Source: a virus
Reading direction: 5' to 3' (one strand)
IMG/VR virus record: IMGVR_UViG_3300047643_000075
Span: 1 to 27,243 of that record
DNA length: 27,243 nucleotides
Part shown: one piece after another, positions 7,001 to 13,152 of the stretch
How positions within the stretch are numbered: the stretch's first letter is position 1
How the letters are laid out: each line of letters starts with the position of its first letter
Notes under the pieces: model-generated
Database searches by the model: none
What the model saw: only the letters and a program-made list of their open reading frames with translations
Told to the model about the DNA's origin: nothing
Translations under genes and position numbers: made by a program

Positions 7001-8251
7001 ATGGGAAGACCAAAAGTTAACGAAGAAACACCCTACGAGATGGCATTTGCGCCGCTCATCCTAAAAGAACTGTGCGTCGAATGCGGCATGAGCCAGGCCA
7101 AACTGGGCAAGGCCGCCGGTGTGAGCAGGGCCGCAATCAACATTGCAATCAATCGCGGATATTTCCCAAAAGAAAAACCAAATTTTAAAGAACTCGTAGA
7201 GAAGGAAATATCATCCGATGCGCGGGGCATGCAGTGGCTGATCGAGCGGCAGATGAAGGTGCAGGACATCTGGCAACCCCTGGGCAAAGATTTGCGCCAC
7301 GTATCACCGGCATCGGACAATTCTAAAATGTGGAACACACGAAGGATAGCGGCAATCGTGCCGGGCAACCCTGAACAATTAATCAATAGCGTGGAGGTGG
7401 AGATGATTAGTCAAGAAGCAATGAAACATTACAAGATATTTAGGAATCCTTTTATCGATGACATCCAAAAAGAGTCCGACGTTTTTATGTCTGAGGAACA
7501 CCGCTACATCGAAGCGGCAATGCTCGACGCCGCCAAGCACAGCGGATTTCTGGCCATCATCGGTGAAGTCGGGTCCGGAAAAACTGTTATCCGCCGCAAG
7601 GTCATGGAGCAACTCAAAAAAGACGGCGACATGATCATTATATATCCGGAGATTATCGACAAAACCAGAGTCAATGCATCGAGCATCTGCGACGCGATCA
7701 TCATGGATCTGTCCGAAGAAACCCCGAAGCGGACGATGGAAGCAAAATCAAGGCAGGTTCATAAACTCCTGCTGGAACGCGCGAAACAAGGCTTCCGCAG
7801 CGTTTTGATTTTGGAAGAGGCCCACGACCTCAGCACTAGCACATTGAAGTACCTCAAGCGATTTCAGGAAATCGAAGACGGTTACCGCAAACTGCTCGGC
7901 ATTATTCTGCTCGGCCAGACCGAACTGAATAATCTCCTGGATGAATCACGGCACATTGAAATGCGCGAAGTCATCCGCCGCATCCAGAAAGCCGAAATCA
8001 GGGGCCTCAACGGCAACACAAAGGATTACCTGCGGCTGAAATTCAAACGCATCAACATCAAGATCGAAGACATCTTTGATGATAGCGCTTTTCCCGCATT
8101 GTCCAAACGCCTCACGACCAAAGACCGGCGCGACAAAGCAATAAGCCATGCGTACCCGCTGGTCGTCAACAACTACGCCGCGCGGGCCATGAACCTGGCA
8201 TTTGAAATGGGCGAGAAGAAAGTCACCGCAGACGTTATCATGGCGATATAG
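7001..8251 (+). CDS. MuB-like AAA+ ATPase, target DNA activator
   Basis: A 416-residue ATPase that by family selects target DNA and stimulates the transposase. The N-terminal 65 residues hold a helix-turn-helix (CGMSQAKLGKAAGVSRAAIN), as MuB does. The ATPase core has Walker A GEVGSGKT at 188-195, Walker B SVLILEEAHD at 267-276 and a sensor-like GIILLGQTE near 300-308. This core resembles ExeA/MuB-type AAA proteins. It is longer than MuB (312 residues) because of a linker between helix-turn-helix and ATPase. The ATG at 7001 is favoured: AAGGAG (6989-6994) is then 6 bases away, whereas the in-frame ATG at 6995 would touch it. Confidence 0.9.
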   Translation: MGRPKVNEETPYEMAFAPLILKELCVECGMSQAKLGKAAGVSRAAINIAINRGYFPKEKPNFKELVEKEISSDARGMQWLIERQMKVQDIWQPLGKDLRHVSPASDNSKMWNTRRIAAIVPGNPEQLINSVEVEMISQEAMKHYKIFRNPFIDDIQKESDVFMSEEHRYIEAAMLDAAKHSGFLAIIGEVGSGKTVIRRKVMEQLKKDGDMIIIYPEIIDKTRVNASSICDAIIMDLSEETPKRTMEAKSRQVHKLLLERAKQGFRSVLILEEAHDLSTSTLKYLKRFQEIEDGYRKLLGIILLGQTELNNLLDESRHIEMREVIRRIQKAEIRGLNGNTKDYLRLKFKRINIKIEDIFDDSAFPALSKRLTTKDRRDKAISHAYPLVVNNYAARAMNLAFEMGEKKVTADVIMAI

Positions 8252-8268
8252 CCCGGCGCTACCGGGCG

Positions 8269-8335
8269 TGAAACGTGAAGGGTGAAGAGTTAATTCCCTC
8301 CCCCTTGAGGGGGGAGGTTAGGCGGGGGTGAGAAC
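8269..8335. repeat. Two adjacent interspersed repeats (GTGAA type and CCCTC hairpin)
   Basis: Between the MuB-like gene and a small ORF lie a GTGAA-type tandem (8269-8291) and a hairpin element with arms CCTCCCCC (8297-8304) and GGGGGAGG (8310-8317), followed by GTTAGGCGGGGGTGAGAAC. The second element aligns with one at 11310-11353 along its whole length. Its GGGGGTGA tail serves as ribosome-binding site for the next gene. A small GCCCGG/CCGGGC hairpin (8251-8267) precedes them at the stop codon. Confidence 0.75.
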
Positions 8336-8491
8336 ATGCTGAATAATATTAAAACGTACATCAATCAGGAACCCTGGGATGAAAAAATAATCAGGCAAGA
8401 TCGCGAATGGCAGCGATGGTGCCTGACATTCCTGGCGTTCGTAATGTTCTATTTCAGTATGGAAGTCATTATCAGATTATTAAAACTTTAA
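8336..8491 (+). CDS. Small single-span membrane protein
   Basis: A 51-residue ORF between the MuB-like gene and the next regulator. The N-terminal half is polar and charged (NQEPWDEKIIRQDREWQRW), followed by a hydrophobic segment of about 18 residues (CLTFLAFVMFYFSMEVII) that should span the membrane once, and a short tail. GGGGGTGA, part of the repeat upstream, is 5 bases from the ATG. No family is recognised. It could be a small inner-membrane effector; the coding assignment rests on the ribosome-binding site, spacing and composition. Confidence 0.5.
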   Translation: MLNNIKTYINQEPWDEKIIRQDREWQRWCLTFLAFVMFYFSMEVIIRLLKL

Positions 8492-8530
8492 GGGCAAAGC
8501 GAGGAGCTGCGATCTTAAAGGAGGCACCAA

Positions 8531-8944
8531 ATGATTGAAAAAGAAAAAAGCAGAGACATCGATACATCCGAACACAGGAACCGTTTGCAGACGGCATTAT
8601 GCAGCCATGTCGGCGAAATAAACGCCATCAGCATGCCTGCGTTATATGAGGCCGTGTTTTATCGTCCCTGGGATGAACGCATCAATGACACCCGCGCACT
8701 CAGGCACCTGATCACAGCCATGCGCGAGGAAGGAATTCCGATCTGTTCGACATCCTCAATGACCGGCGGCGGATACTATCTAGCTGCCGGAACGAGTGAG
8801 CTGGTCGACTACCTGCGCAAAACTGAACGCCGCGCCCTGCTTATTCTCATGCGAAATTCCAAGATTAAAAAAGTATCTCTGCCGGAATACCTCGGACAAT
8901 TAAAACTTGAAATGGAGACAGCGCCAAATGAAAAAGCAGCATAG
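8531..8944 (+). CDS. Phage early protein with winged-helix-like fold
   Basis: A 137-residue protein, start supported by AAAGGAGG upstream. Residues about 20-90 look like a winged helix: MPALYEAVFYRPWDERIND, a helix TRALRHLITAMREEGIPICS and a beta wing GGGYYLAAG. The C-terminal part (ELVDYLRKTERRALLILMRN) is helical. Proteins like this sit next to gam in several Mu-like phages. It is probably a regulator or replication accessory, by inference. Its 3' end overlaps the start of the Gam gene by 17 bases, implying coupling. Confidence 0.65.
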   Translation: MIEKEKSRDIDTSEHRNRLQTALCSHVGEINAISMPALYEAVFYRPWDERINDTRALRHLITAMREEGIPICSTSSMTGGGYYLAAGTSELVDYLRKTERRALLILMRNSKIKKVSLPEYLGQLKLEMETAPNEKAA

Positions 8945-9434
8945 TAAAGATGTGAATGGTGAATTGTTAAGGGTGAAGGACGAAGCGGATCATCGTCTGC
9001 ATGAGATTATTGCGCACACCGCGGCCCTCGAAGTTTTTCGCTCCAAGTATGAGGCGGAGATAAAAGAAGTGACAGCGAAATACGCCGCCAAGATAGAAGC
9101 CTATGAGGCACTCATAAAAAGCGCTGATCTGGCACTCATACAGACGATGAAGAAAAACAAAGGAGTTCTTTTTGGCGATGTTATCGATGTCGTCAACCTT
9201 ATGCACGGTTCTCTGATCAGAGAAAAAGGCGATCATGTCACTATCCCGAAAACTGCGCTGGCCGCGTGCAAAGAAAACAAATTTACCGACGTCATCAAGA
9301 TTGTCGAATCTCTCGATCGCGACAAAATCGAAAAATGGCCGGACGCCAAACTGACGCTGATCGGGGCGGAACGAAAGAAGAAGGAAGAATTTAAATATAA
9401 TTTAAGGATTTCGAGTAAGGGGATACCGGCATGA
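8928..9434 (+). CDS. gam: Host-nuclease inhibitor Gam-like protein
   Basis: A 168-residue homologue of Mu Gam, which coats DNA ends and protects them from RecBCD-type exonucleases. The family pattern is clear: a long charged coiled coil (residues 15-65, YEAEIKEVTAKYAAKIEAYE), then KKNKGVLFGDVIDVVNLMHG, VTIPKTALAAC, a helix, and a C-terminal KKKEEFKYNLRI. The ATG at 8928 is preceded by GGAGACAGC. A stretch encoding residues about 9-17 matches the GTGAA-type repeats found elsewhere in the window, so the N-terminus may have been altered by repeat insertion. It ends in an ATGA overlap with the next gene. Confidence 0.85.
   Translation: MKKQHSKDVNGELLRVKDEADHRLHEIIAHTAALEVFRSKYEAEIKEVTAKYAAKIEAYEALIKSADLALIQTMKKNKGVLFGDVIDVVNLMHGSLIREKGDHVTIPKTALAACKENKFTDVIKIVESLDRDKIEKWPDAKLTLIGAERKKKEEFKYNLRISSKGIPA
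8952..8979. repeat. GTGAA-type repeat inside the Gam N-terminal codons
   Basis: GTGAATGGTGAATTGTTAAG and the following GGTGAAGG match the tandem GTGAA repeats that elsewhere lie between genes (9786, 14087, 19233). Here the frame stays open, adding residues near position 9-17 of the Gam protein. The match is clear over the first 13 bases and looser after that. Confidence 0.5.
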
Positions 9435-9604
9435 AAGGCTATACATTTATTGGAGCAAACGAAAAAGGCGAATCGATTTTTTACTGTCCCGCCGACAAGA
9501 CAATCGTAATTGAAAAAGATTATCGGCATGTAGTGGTCCCAACACCTGAAGAGATGGAAGAAATTTATAAGGAATTCCCCACTCTAAAACAAAGTGGACA
9601 GTAA
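9431..9604 (+). CDS. Small hypothetical phage protein (57 aa)
   Basis: A 57-residue ORF starting in an ATGA overlap with the end of the Gam gene, so it is translationally coupled. The sequence begins MKGYTFIGANEKGESIFYC, probably a short beta-rich part, and ends in an acidic helix (VPTPEEMEEIYKEFPTL). No family recognised and no membrane segment. The tight packing with its neighbours is the main evidence. Confidence 0.6.
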   Translation: MKGYTFIGANEKGESIFYCPADKTIVIEKDYRHVVVPTPEEMEEIYKEFPTLKQSGQ

Positions 9605-9606
9605 AT

Positions 9607-9780
9607 ATGCCGACGATTGACGCGCCACTGGAGAGAATCTGCGCGACATGCGCAAGGTACGGATGGAAGCCCGATAATCCGAATAGCTGGCGATGGGCAT
9701 ACTGCGAATTTAAAAAGAAATGGTTCCCTGAGAGCATTGAAAAACCGGGAGATAAAAAGGGGTGCGAGGAATGGGCATAA
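9607..9780 (+). CDS. Small Cys-rich, probably zinc-binding protein
   Basis: A 57-residue ORF two bases after the previous stop. It has CATC near residue 12-15, one Cys in WAYCEF and one in KKGCEEWA, which could make a four-Cys zinc site. Many Trp and Tyr residues and a compact size fit a zinc-stabilised fold as seen in small phage proteins between gam and gemA. No specific function is suggested by the sequence. The ATG lacks a strong ribosome-binding site, so translation probably depends on the preceding gene. Confidence 0.6.
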   Translation: MPTIDAPLERICATCARYGWKPDNPNSWRWAYCEFKKKWFPESIEKPGDKKGCEEWA

Positions 9781-9785
9781 GCCCA

Positions 9786-9807
9786 GTGAATCGTGAATGG
9801 TGAATAG
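9786..9807. repeat. GTGAA-type tandem repeat
   Basis: Three GTGAAT units in 22 bases just after a stop codon and before the ASCH gene. It differs at a single base from the 22-base copy at 14087-14108. Confidence 0.75.
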
Positions 9808-9827
9808 AAAGAACAGGAGAAGCGGAA

Positions 9828-10118
9828 ATGAGCATATTGCATCTACACGTAAAAAAGAAATACTTCGATCAAATTAAAAGTGGCGAAAAAAAATATGAAT
9901 ACCGTCGCATGACACCATACTGGAAGAAAAGATTGGTGATAGAGCCTGAACATAATCTGATCATTATTTATTGCGGCTACCCTCGCAAGGGGGATAAATC
10001 CAAAGTTCTGTTATTCAGCTATAAGGGATGGATTCTTCAGACCAATTTTACCCACGAAGAATTTGGCAATAAACCAGTAGATGTTTACGCAATTATTTTA
10101 ATGGATGATAAAAAATGA
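9828..10118 (+). CDS. ASCH-domain protein
   Basis: A 96-residue protein of the ASCH (PUA-like) fold. Typical landmarks are MSILHLHVKKKYFDQIKSGE at the start, KYEYRRMTPYWKKRL next (the Lys-x-x-Glu-x-Arg pattern common in ASCH proteins), and a central IIIYCGYPRKG. ASCH domains bind RNA or nucleosides and some are RNA hydrolases or N4-acetylcytidine amidohydrolases; which applies here is not known. ACAGGAGAAGCG gives a good ribosome-binding site. It shares an ATGA overlap with the next gene. Confidence 0.75.
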   Translation: MSILHLHVKKKYFDQIKSGEKKYEYRRMTPYWKKRLVIEPEHNLIIIYCGYPRKGDKSKVLLFSYKGWILQTNFTHEEFGNKPVDVYAIILMDDKK

Positions 10119-10615
10119 CCGATCACTGCCCCTATTGCAATAAGGAGATAAACTTTATGGACGTTATTACAGACAAGGATTTGCGTTACGTCATTGCCGC
10201 CCTGCCGTCATTCGGTACGCGGTATTCACACCTGGTCATGGGCTACGCTCAATTATTCGGCGTCACGCCCATGCACGTAAAGGCTAAAAAACTGCGACTC
10301 ATCATCGAAGAGATGAAAAAGCTATTCGATGCGCAATCATTCACCTGGCAGAAAATAATATATCCGATCAGTCACGCCGGGATCGCCGAGGCTCTGGATA
10401 TCTGTTTGAAGAAGAATTTCACCGAGCACCTTGAAAACCACAACTATTTGAAAAAGGTCATGGTGGGGATCTCCGAACGCGAAGGCAAGGGAAAATCAAA
10501 ACAGGCGGAAAAGGATCTGCGCGCGCGTGAAGAAATTATCCCGGAGGTCTCACCTGACCAGGCAGAGAAAAACTTAACGCGGGTCCGGAACATTCTCGCG
10601 GGGATGGATAAATGA
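10115..10615 (+). CDS. Hypothetical early phage protein
   Basis: A 166-residue protein not recognised. It begins MTDHCPYCNKEI, half of a zinc knuckle. The body is helical with a KAKKLRLIIEEMKKLF segment and a basic, charged C-terminal region (SEREGKGKSKQAEKDLRARE). The ATG at 10115 overlaps the preceding stop codon (ATGA). A second in-frame ATG at 10157 has the better ribosome-binding site (AAGGAG, 9 bases away), so the true product could be 14 residues shorter. Position between gam and gemA suggests a DNA-metabolism accessory, which is inference. Confidence 0.6.
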   Translation: MTDHCPYCNKEINFMDVITDKDLRYVIAALPSFGTRYSHLVMGYAQLFGVTPMHVKAKKLRLIIEEMKKLFDAQSFTWQKIIYPISHAGIAEALDICLKKNFTEHLENHNYLKKVMVGISEREGKGKSKQAEKDLRAREEIIPEVSPDQAEKNLTRVRNILAGMDK

Positions 10616-10821
10616 TAACTCAATGCGCTATTTTCTTTTTCTCCTGCATCTCGATATGGGCGCTGTCCGGCAAGAGGTACCAGCTCGGCTTCGTTTGCGG
10701 CCTGTGCGGCCAGCCATTCTGGATATACGCCTCCTTTTCTTCCGGCCAATGGGGAATATTCCTTGTCAGCCTTTGGTTCACAGCGAACCATGTACGCGGT
10801 TTATGGAGGCATAAAAAATGA
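10612..10821 (+). CDS. Small multi-span membrane protein
   Basis: A 69-residue, strongly hydrophobic protein starting in an ATGA overlap with the previous gene and ending overlapped with gemA. Two to three membrane spans are likely: residues 4-19, about 26-42 and about 46-58, with a basic C-terminus (HVRGLWRHKK). The GLCGQPFWIYASF motif resembles small phage inner-membrane proteins. It lies in the early region rather than next to the endolysin, so calling it the holin would be a guess. Confidence 0.6.
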   Translation: MITQCAIFFFSCISIWALSGKRYQLGFVCGLCGQPFWIYASFSSGQWGIFLVSLWFTANHVRGLWRHKK

Positions 10822-11339
10822 AGATGATCGAACCCAAACAAATACAACTATTGCACATCGCGAAATCTCAATGCGGATTGAGCGACGATGATTACAGGGA
10901 CATTATCGCGGGCCAGACCAAAGGCAAAAAAACATCGAGCAAAGACCTAACCTATTTCGAAGCCGACGCGGTGATTAATTATTTTGTAAAGACGCTGGGC
11001 TTTAAAGTCAAATCAAAATATATCCGCACCTCCGGCGCAGCGCGCCGCTCGCGGTGGCAATATGCAAGCAGGGGCACGATGCATCGTGCCCCTACCCGAA
11101 CGGCACCATTACCGGATAACGTAACACAGCTTCCCTCCCGCGATCAGCTCGACATGATTGACGCCCTGGCTGAACAGATTACCTGGAAAGTGGAAGGCGG
11201 TTTTACGCGATGGCTGTTTAAGTATTTCCATACGGAAAGAATCACGACAGTGGCACAGGCCCAGCGCGTTACAGAAGGCCTAAAGGGCATGCTGGTTAAT
11301 CAAAACAAAGCTCCCTCTCCCTTGAGGAGAGAGGGTTAG
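10818..11339 (+). CDS. gemA: GemA-like regulatory protein (DUF1018)
   Basis: A 173-residue GemA homologue; in Mu, GemA modulates host gene expression and DNA topology. The N-terminal signature is clear: KQIQLLHIAKSQCGLSDDDY, RDIIAG, TYFEADAVINYFVKTLGFK. The C-terminal region (LDMIDALAEQITWKVEGGFT and RITTVAQAQRVTEGLKGML) also fits. Two anomalies are visible. A perfect 24-bp palindrome (11070-11093) sits in frame at residues 85-92 in the linker between the halves. The last residues (KAPSPLRREG) and the stop codon are encoded by a CCCTC-type repeat. Confidence 0.85.
   Translation: MKMIEPKQIQLLHIAKSQCGLSDDDYRDIIAGQTKGKKTSSKDLTYFEADAVINYFVKTLGFKVKSKYIRTSGAARRSRWQYASRGTMHRAPTRTAPLPDNVTQLPSRDQLDMIDALAEQITWKVEGGFTRWLFKYFHTERITTVAQAQRVTEGLKGMLVNQNKAPSPLRREG
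11070..11093. repeat. Perfect 24-bp palindrome inside gemA
   Basis: AGGGGCACGATG is followed directly by its exact reverse complement. Flanking GC-rich sequence (..CAAGC and ACCCG..) fits a class of GGGGCACG..CGTGCCCC repeats common between genes in environmental bacteria. Here it lies in the coding sequence and keeps the frame. Confidence 0.85.
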
Positions 11340-11353
11340 TATGAGGGTGAAAC
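11310..11353. repeat. CCCTC..GAGGG hairpin repeat between gemA and mor
   Basis: An imperfect hairpin with CCCTCTCC (11313-11320) and GGAGAGAGGG, followed by TTAGTATGAGGGTGAAAC. It aligns with the element at 8295-8335. It encodes the last GemA residues, carries the gemA stop codon TAG, and its GAGGGTGA is the ribosome-binding site of the Mor gene. Confidence 0.75.
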
Positions 11354-11668
11354 ATGGCTGAAAACTGGCTAAAAGAAATCGCCGCCGAAATTCCTCTGGA
11401 TAGTTTACCGGAGGAGTATCAGATCATCGCCGAACTTTTCGGGATGGAAGGCGCGCTGAAGCTGGCACAGCATTCCGGGAGTATGCGGATATACGTCCCG
11501 AAACTGGATACCCTTGTACGCGAGCACCGTGACGCCCGCATTCGAGCCGAGTTCACAGGATTCAATCACCGCGATCTGGCCCGCAAATATAACCTCTCCG
11601 AATCATGGATTCGCGAAATCGTGCAGCATAGATCATCCGACGATCAAACCGATATGTTTGCCGAATAA
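11354..11668 (+). CDS. mor: Mor-family transcription activator
   Basis: A 104-residue member of the Mor/C activator family, which in Mu switches on middle (Mor) or late (C) transcription by binding upstream of promoters lacking a good -35 box. Landmarks: the dimerisation part with IIAELFGMEGALKLAQHSGS, the beta strand MRIYVPK, then LVREHRDARIRAEFTGFNHR and a C-terminal helix-turn-helix DLARKYNLSESWIREIVQ. It is slightly shorter than Mu Mor (129). No second member (C) is visible downstream, so this protein probably controls the whole late region. Its ribosome-binding site comes from the preceding repeat. Confidence 0.92.
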   Translation: MAENWLKEIAAEIPLDSLPEEYQIIAELFGMEGALKLAQHSGSMRIYVPKLDTLVREHRDARIRAEFTGFNHRDLARKYNLSESWIREIVQHRSSDDQTDMFAE

Positions 11669-11676
11669 ATCATTGC

Positions 11677-11692
11677 CTCGCGCGCGCGCGAG
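11677..11692. repeat. 16-bp alternating CG palindrome
   Basis: CTCGCGCGCGCGCGAG is a perfect palindrome starting 9 bases after the mor stop codon. Alternating purine-pyrimidine of this kind can form a hairpin or Z-DNA. It is not followed at once by a T-run, so a terminator role is unproven. Confidence 0.7.
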
Positions 11693-11767
11693 AGCCCGGC
11701 TTTTCAAGTATTTTGTCCAAGCAAATATCTCAAGTGCTTTGGTAGTCACCAATTCATAAATCATTTA

Positions 11768-11883
11768 GTTTCAATCCCACATGAAGCATCTCCTCGCCAT
11801 AGTTTGCCGGATCTGATCGGGTGGTCGCCATCCCGCCCGATCAACCGGCAGGCGAATAAGAGCGAGGATCAGGGGATTGAAAC
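11768..11883. repeat. Large imperfect inverted repeat before the endolysin
   Basis: The outer arms GTTTCAATCCC (11768-11778) and GGGATTGAAAC (11873-11883) are perfect reverse complements. Inside them the arms keep matching in order: CTCCTCGC with GCGAGGAT, TGCCGG with CCGGCA, and GATCGGG with CCCGATC around a short loop near 11825. The right arm contains AGGGG, the likely ribosome-binding site of the endolysin, and ends at its ATG. In RNA this would be a long hairpin hiding that site. Confidence 0.75.
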
Positions 11884-12507
11884 ATGCGCCGACTCATCGT
11901 CACGATTATATTTCTTCTTATTGCTCAGCCGATTTTTGCGGCTGATTTTTTACCTGTATGGCAAAACACTATTCTCCCGCATGAAGGCGGATACTCAAAC
12001 AACATCCACGATCCCGGAAACTGGACTGGCGGCAAAGAAGGCAAAGGCCGCTTTCTCGGAACAAAGTACGGCATCGCGGCCAGCCAATACGGCACAAGCC
12101 TGTTAAAGCAAGGCATCATCATCAAACACCTCACCAAAGAACAGGCCAGGGATTTATTCGAGCGCGACTATTGGCTGAAATTCCACTTCGAAGAATTAAA
12201 ATCTCAGGGCATTGCCGACGAACTCTGCGACGAAGCCGTGAACATGGGCGGCGCAGCGGCAGAGAATTTGCTCCGCAAGGTATTCGTTGAGATTGCGTGG
12301 GCTACCGGAACATCAATTCCCGTCCCGTGGAAATTTACGCCGGAAACAATGCAGTGGATCAATGAGTACACGGAAAGCCGCTCCAACCGCGTGGCCTTTT
12401 TTAATTCTATCAGAAACAAACGGGTGAAATTCTACGCCGACCTCGTCAAAAGGCGACCGGCGATGAAAGAGTTTTTCATCTCCTGGATAAATCGAAGCGT
12501 AGACTGA
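11884..12507 (+). CDS. Endolysin, glycoside hydrolase family 108
   Basis: A 207-residue muramidase-type endolysin that cleaves the glycan chains of peptidoglycan. Residues 1-19 are a signal peptide (MRRLIVTIIFLLIAQPIFA), so it is exported by Sec. The GH108 motif ILPHEGGYSN gives the catalytic Glu34, followed by HDPGNWTGG and TKYGIA. The C-terminal half (DEAVNMGG.. and the WINEY..RVAFFNSIRNKRVKFY region) matches the associated peptidoglycan-binding domain. Mu Lys is similar in place, first of the late genes. Translation may be held by the inverted repeat immediately upstream. Confidence 0.93.
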   Translation: MRRLIVTIIFLLIAQPIFAADFLPVWQNTILPHEGGYSNNIHDPGNWTGGKEGKGRFLGTKYGIAASQYGTSLLKQGIIIKHLTKEQARDLFERDYWLKFHFEELKSQGIADELCDEAVNMGGAAAENLLRKVFVEIAWATGTSIPVPWKFTPETMQWINEYTESRSNRVAFFNSIRNKRVKFYADLVKRRPAMKEFFISWINRSVD

Positions 12508-12517
12508 GGAGGTACCA

Positions 12518-12709
12518 ATGCTGAAACAAATACTGGGCTTGTTAGGTTTAGTGATGGGCGGGAAAGAAATTGACCGGCTGGCGATGGCATCAGCGGGCAT
12601 GACGCATGGCAGCACTTTTTATGACTACCGCAAACCGAATCAGCGCCGACAGAGAGAAAACATGCGCAGGACGGTTTTCGCCAGCAGAAAAATCGCAAGA
12701 GGTTTTTAA
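12518..12709 (+). CDS. Small hypothetical protein in lysis module
   Basis: A 63-residue basic protein with a good ribosome-binding site (GAGGAGG) and only 10 bases after the endolysin gene. A short hydrophobic start (LKQILGLLGLVMGG) is followed by a polar, arginine-rich tail (PNQRRQRENMRRTVFASRKI). No family is recognised. The hydrophobic segment is marginal for a membrane span, so holin or antiholin function is not supported. Confidence 0.6.
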   Translation: MLKQILGLLGLVMGGKEIDRLAMASAGMTHGSTFYDYRKPNQRRQRENMRRTVFASRKIARGF

Positions 12710-12711
12710 TT

Positions 12712-13152
12712 ATGTATGTAACCTTGATTAAATGGATATGGGATAACAAAGCCCTCGCGCTTGCGGCGGCTCTTGTCATTGTCGTCGTTGTGGCCGGTCT
12801 GATCATCGGCGTTCAGCACGTCAACATCATGATTAAAAAAGCGGACATTAAAACCCTTAAAGTTGAAAACAAAACACTAACCTCAGCCAATAATATTATG
12901 AACCGCAACGCCGATGCATCCCGCGTTGCGGATGAAGAAATAAAAACAATCCAAAAGCAGGCGGAACCGCTCCGTGATCTGGCGGAAAGCCTGACGGAAA
13001 AAGAAAAGGCAGGATTGAACAATGAAAAGATGGATCGCATTAATGATTGTCTCGGCGCTTTTTTTACTGACGGCGTGCTGCCCGGAACCTGTGCTGGTGA
13101 AACCGTTCTGCCGCAGTCCGCTGGCGCCAACGTGGAAAAAGGGCGGAAGTAA
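12712..13152 (+). CDS. Rz-like inner-membrane spanin
   Basis: A 146-residue protein with the layout of an i-spanin: a short cytoplasmic start, one membrane span at about residues 14-35 (ALALAAALVIVVVVAGLIIG), then a long periplasmic helical region rich in Lys, Glu and Asn. It would join with the outer-membrane partner to fuse the two membranes in the last step of lysis. The identification is supported mainly by the overlapping lipoprotein gene in another frame (13022-13249), the classical Rz/Rz1 arrangement. The C-terminal region (CLGAFFTDGVLPGTCAGE) is encoded within the overlap. Confidence 0.8.
   Translation: MYVTLIKWIWDNKALALAAALVIVVVVAGLIIGVQHVNIMIKKADIKTLKVENKTLTSANNIMNRNADASRVADEEIKTIQKQAEPLRDLAESLTEKEKAGLNNEKMDRINDCLGAFFTDGVLPGTCAGETVLPQSAGANVEKGRK

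Larger units (their letters stand above)
11669..11883. promoter_or_regulatory. Non-coding early/late switch region
   Basis: 215 bases without a gene between mor and the endolysin. It starts with a 16-bp alternating CG palindrome (11677-11692) followed by AGCCCGGCTTTTC, a possible terminator. A dyad TATTTTG (11709-11715) / CAAATA (11722-11727) and a CATAAA (11755-11760) could be a Mor site with its -10 box; the spacing of about 39 bp is somewhat longer than in Mu, so this is tentative. The second half is a large imperfect inverted repeat (11768-11883) ending at the endolysin ATG. Confidence 0.5.

Noticed and set aside
10623-10814. An alternative open frame overlapping the small membrane protein.
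   Set aside because: The frame at 10612 has ATGA coupling to its neighbour and a coherent membrane-protein sequence; the other frame has neither.
11768-11883. GTTTCAATCCC and GGGATTGAAAC resemble the ends of CRISPR repeats.
   Set aside because: There are only two copies, in inverted orientation, with further matching blocks between them; no regularly spaced direct repeats or spacers are present.
12518-12709. Holin candidate next to the endolysin.
   Set aside because: The hydrophobic segment is short and glycine-rich and the rest is arginine-rich; membrane-hole function is not supported by the sequence.
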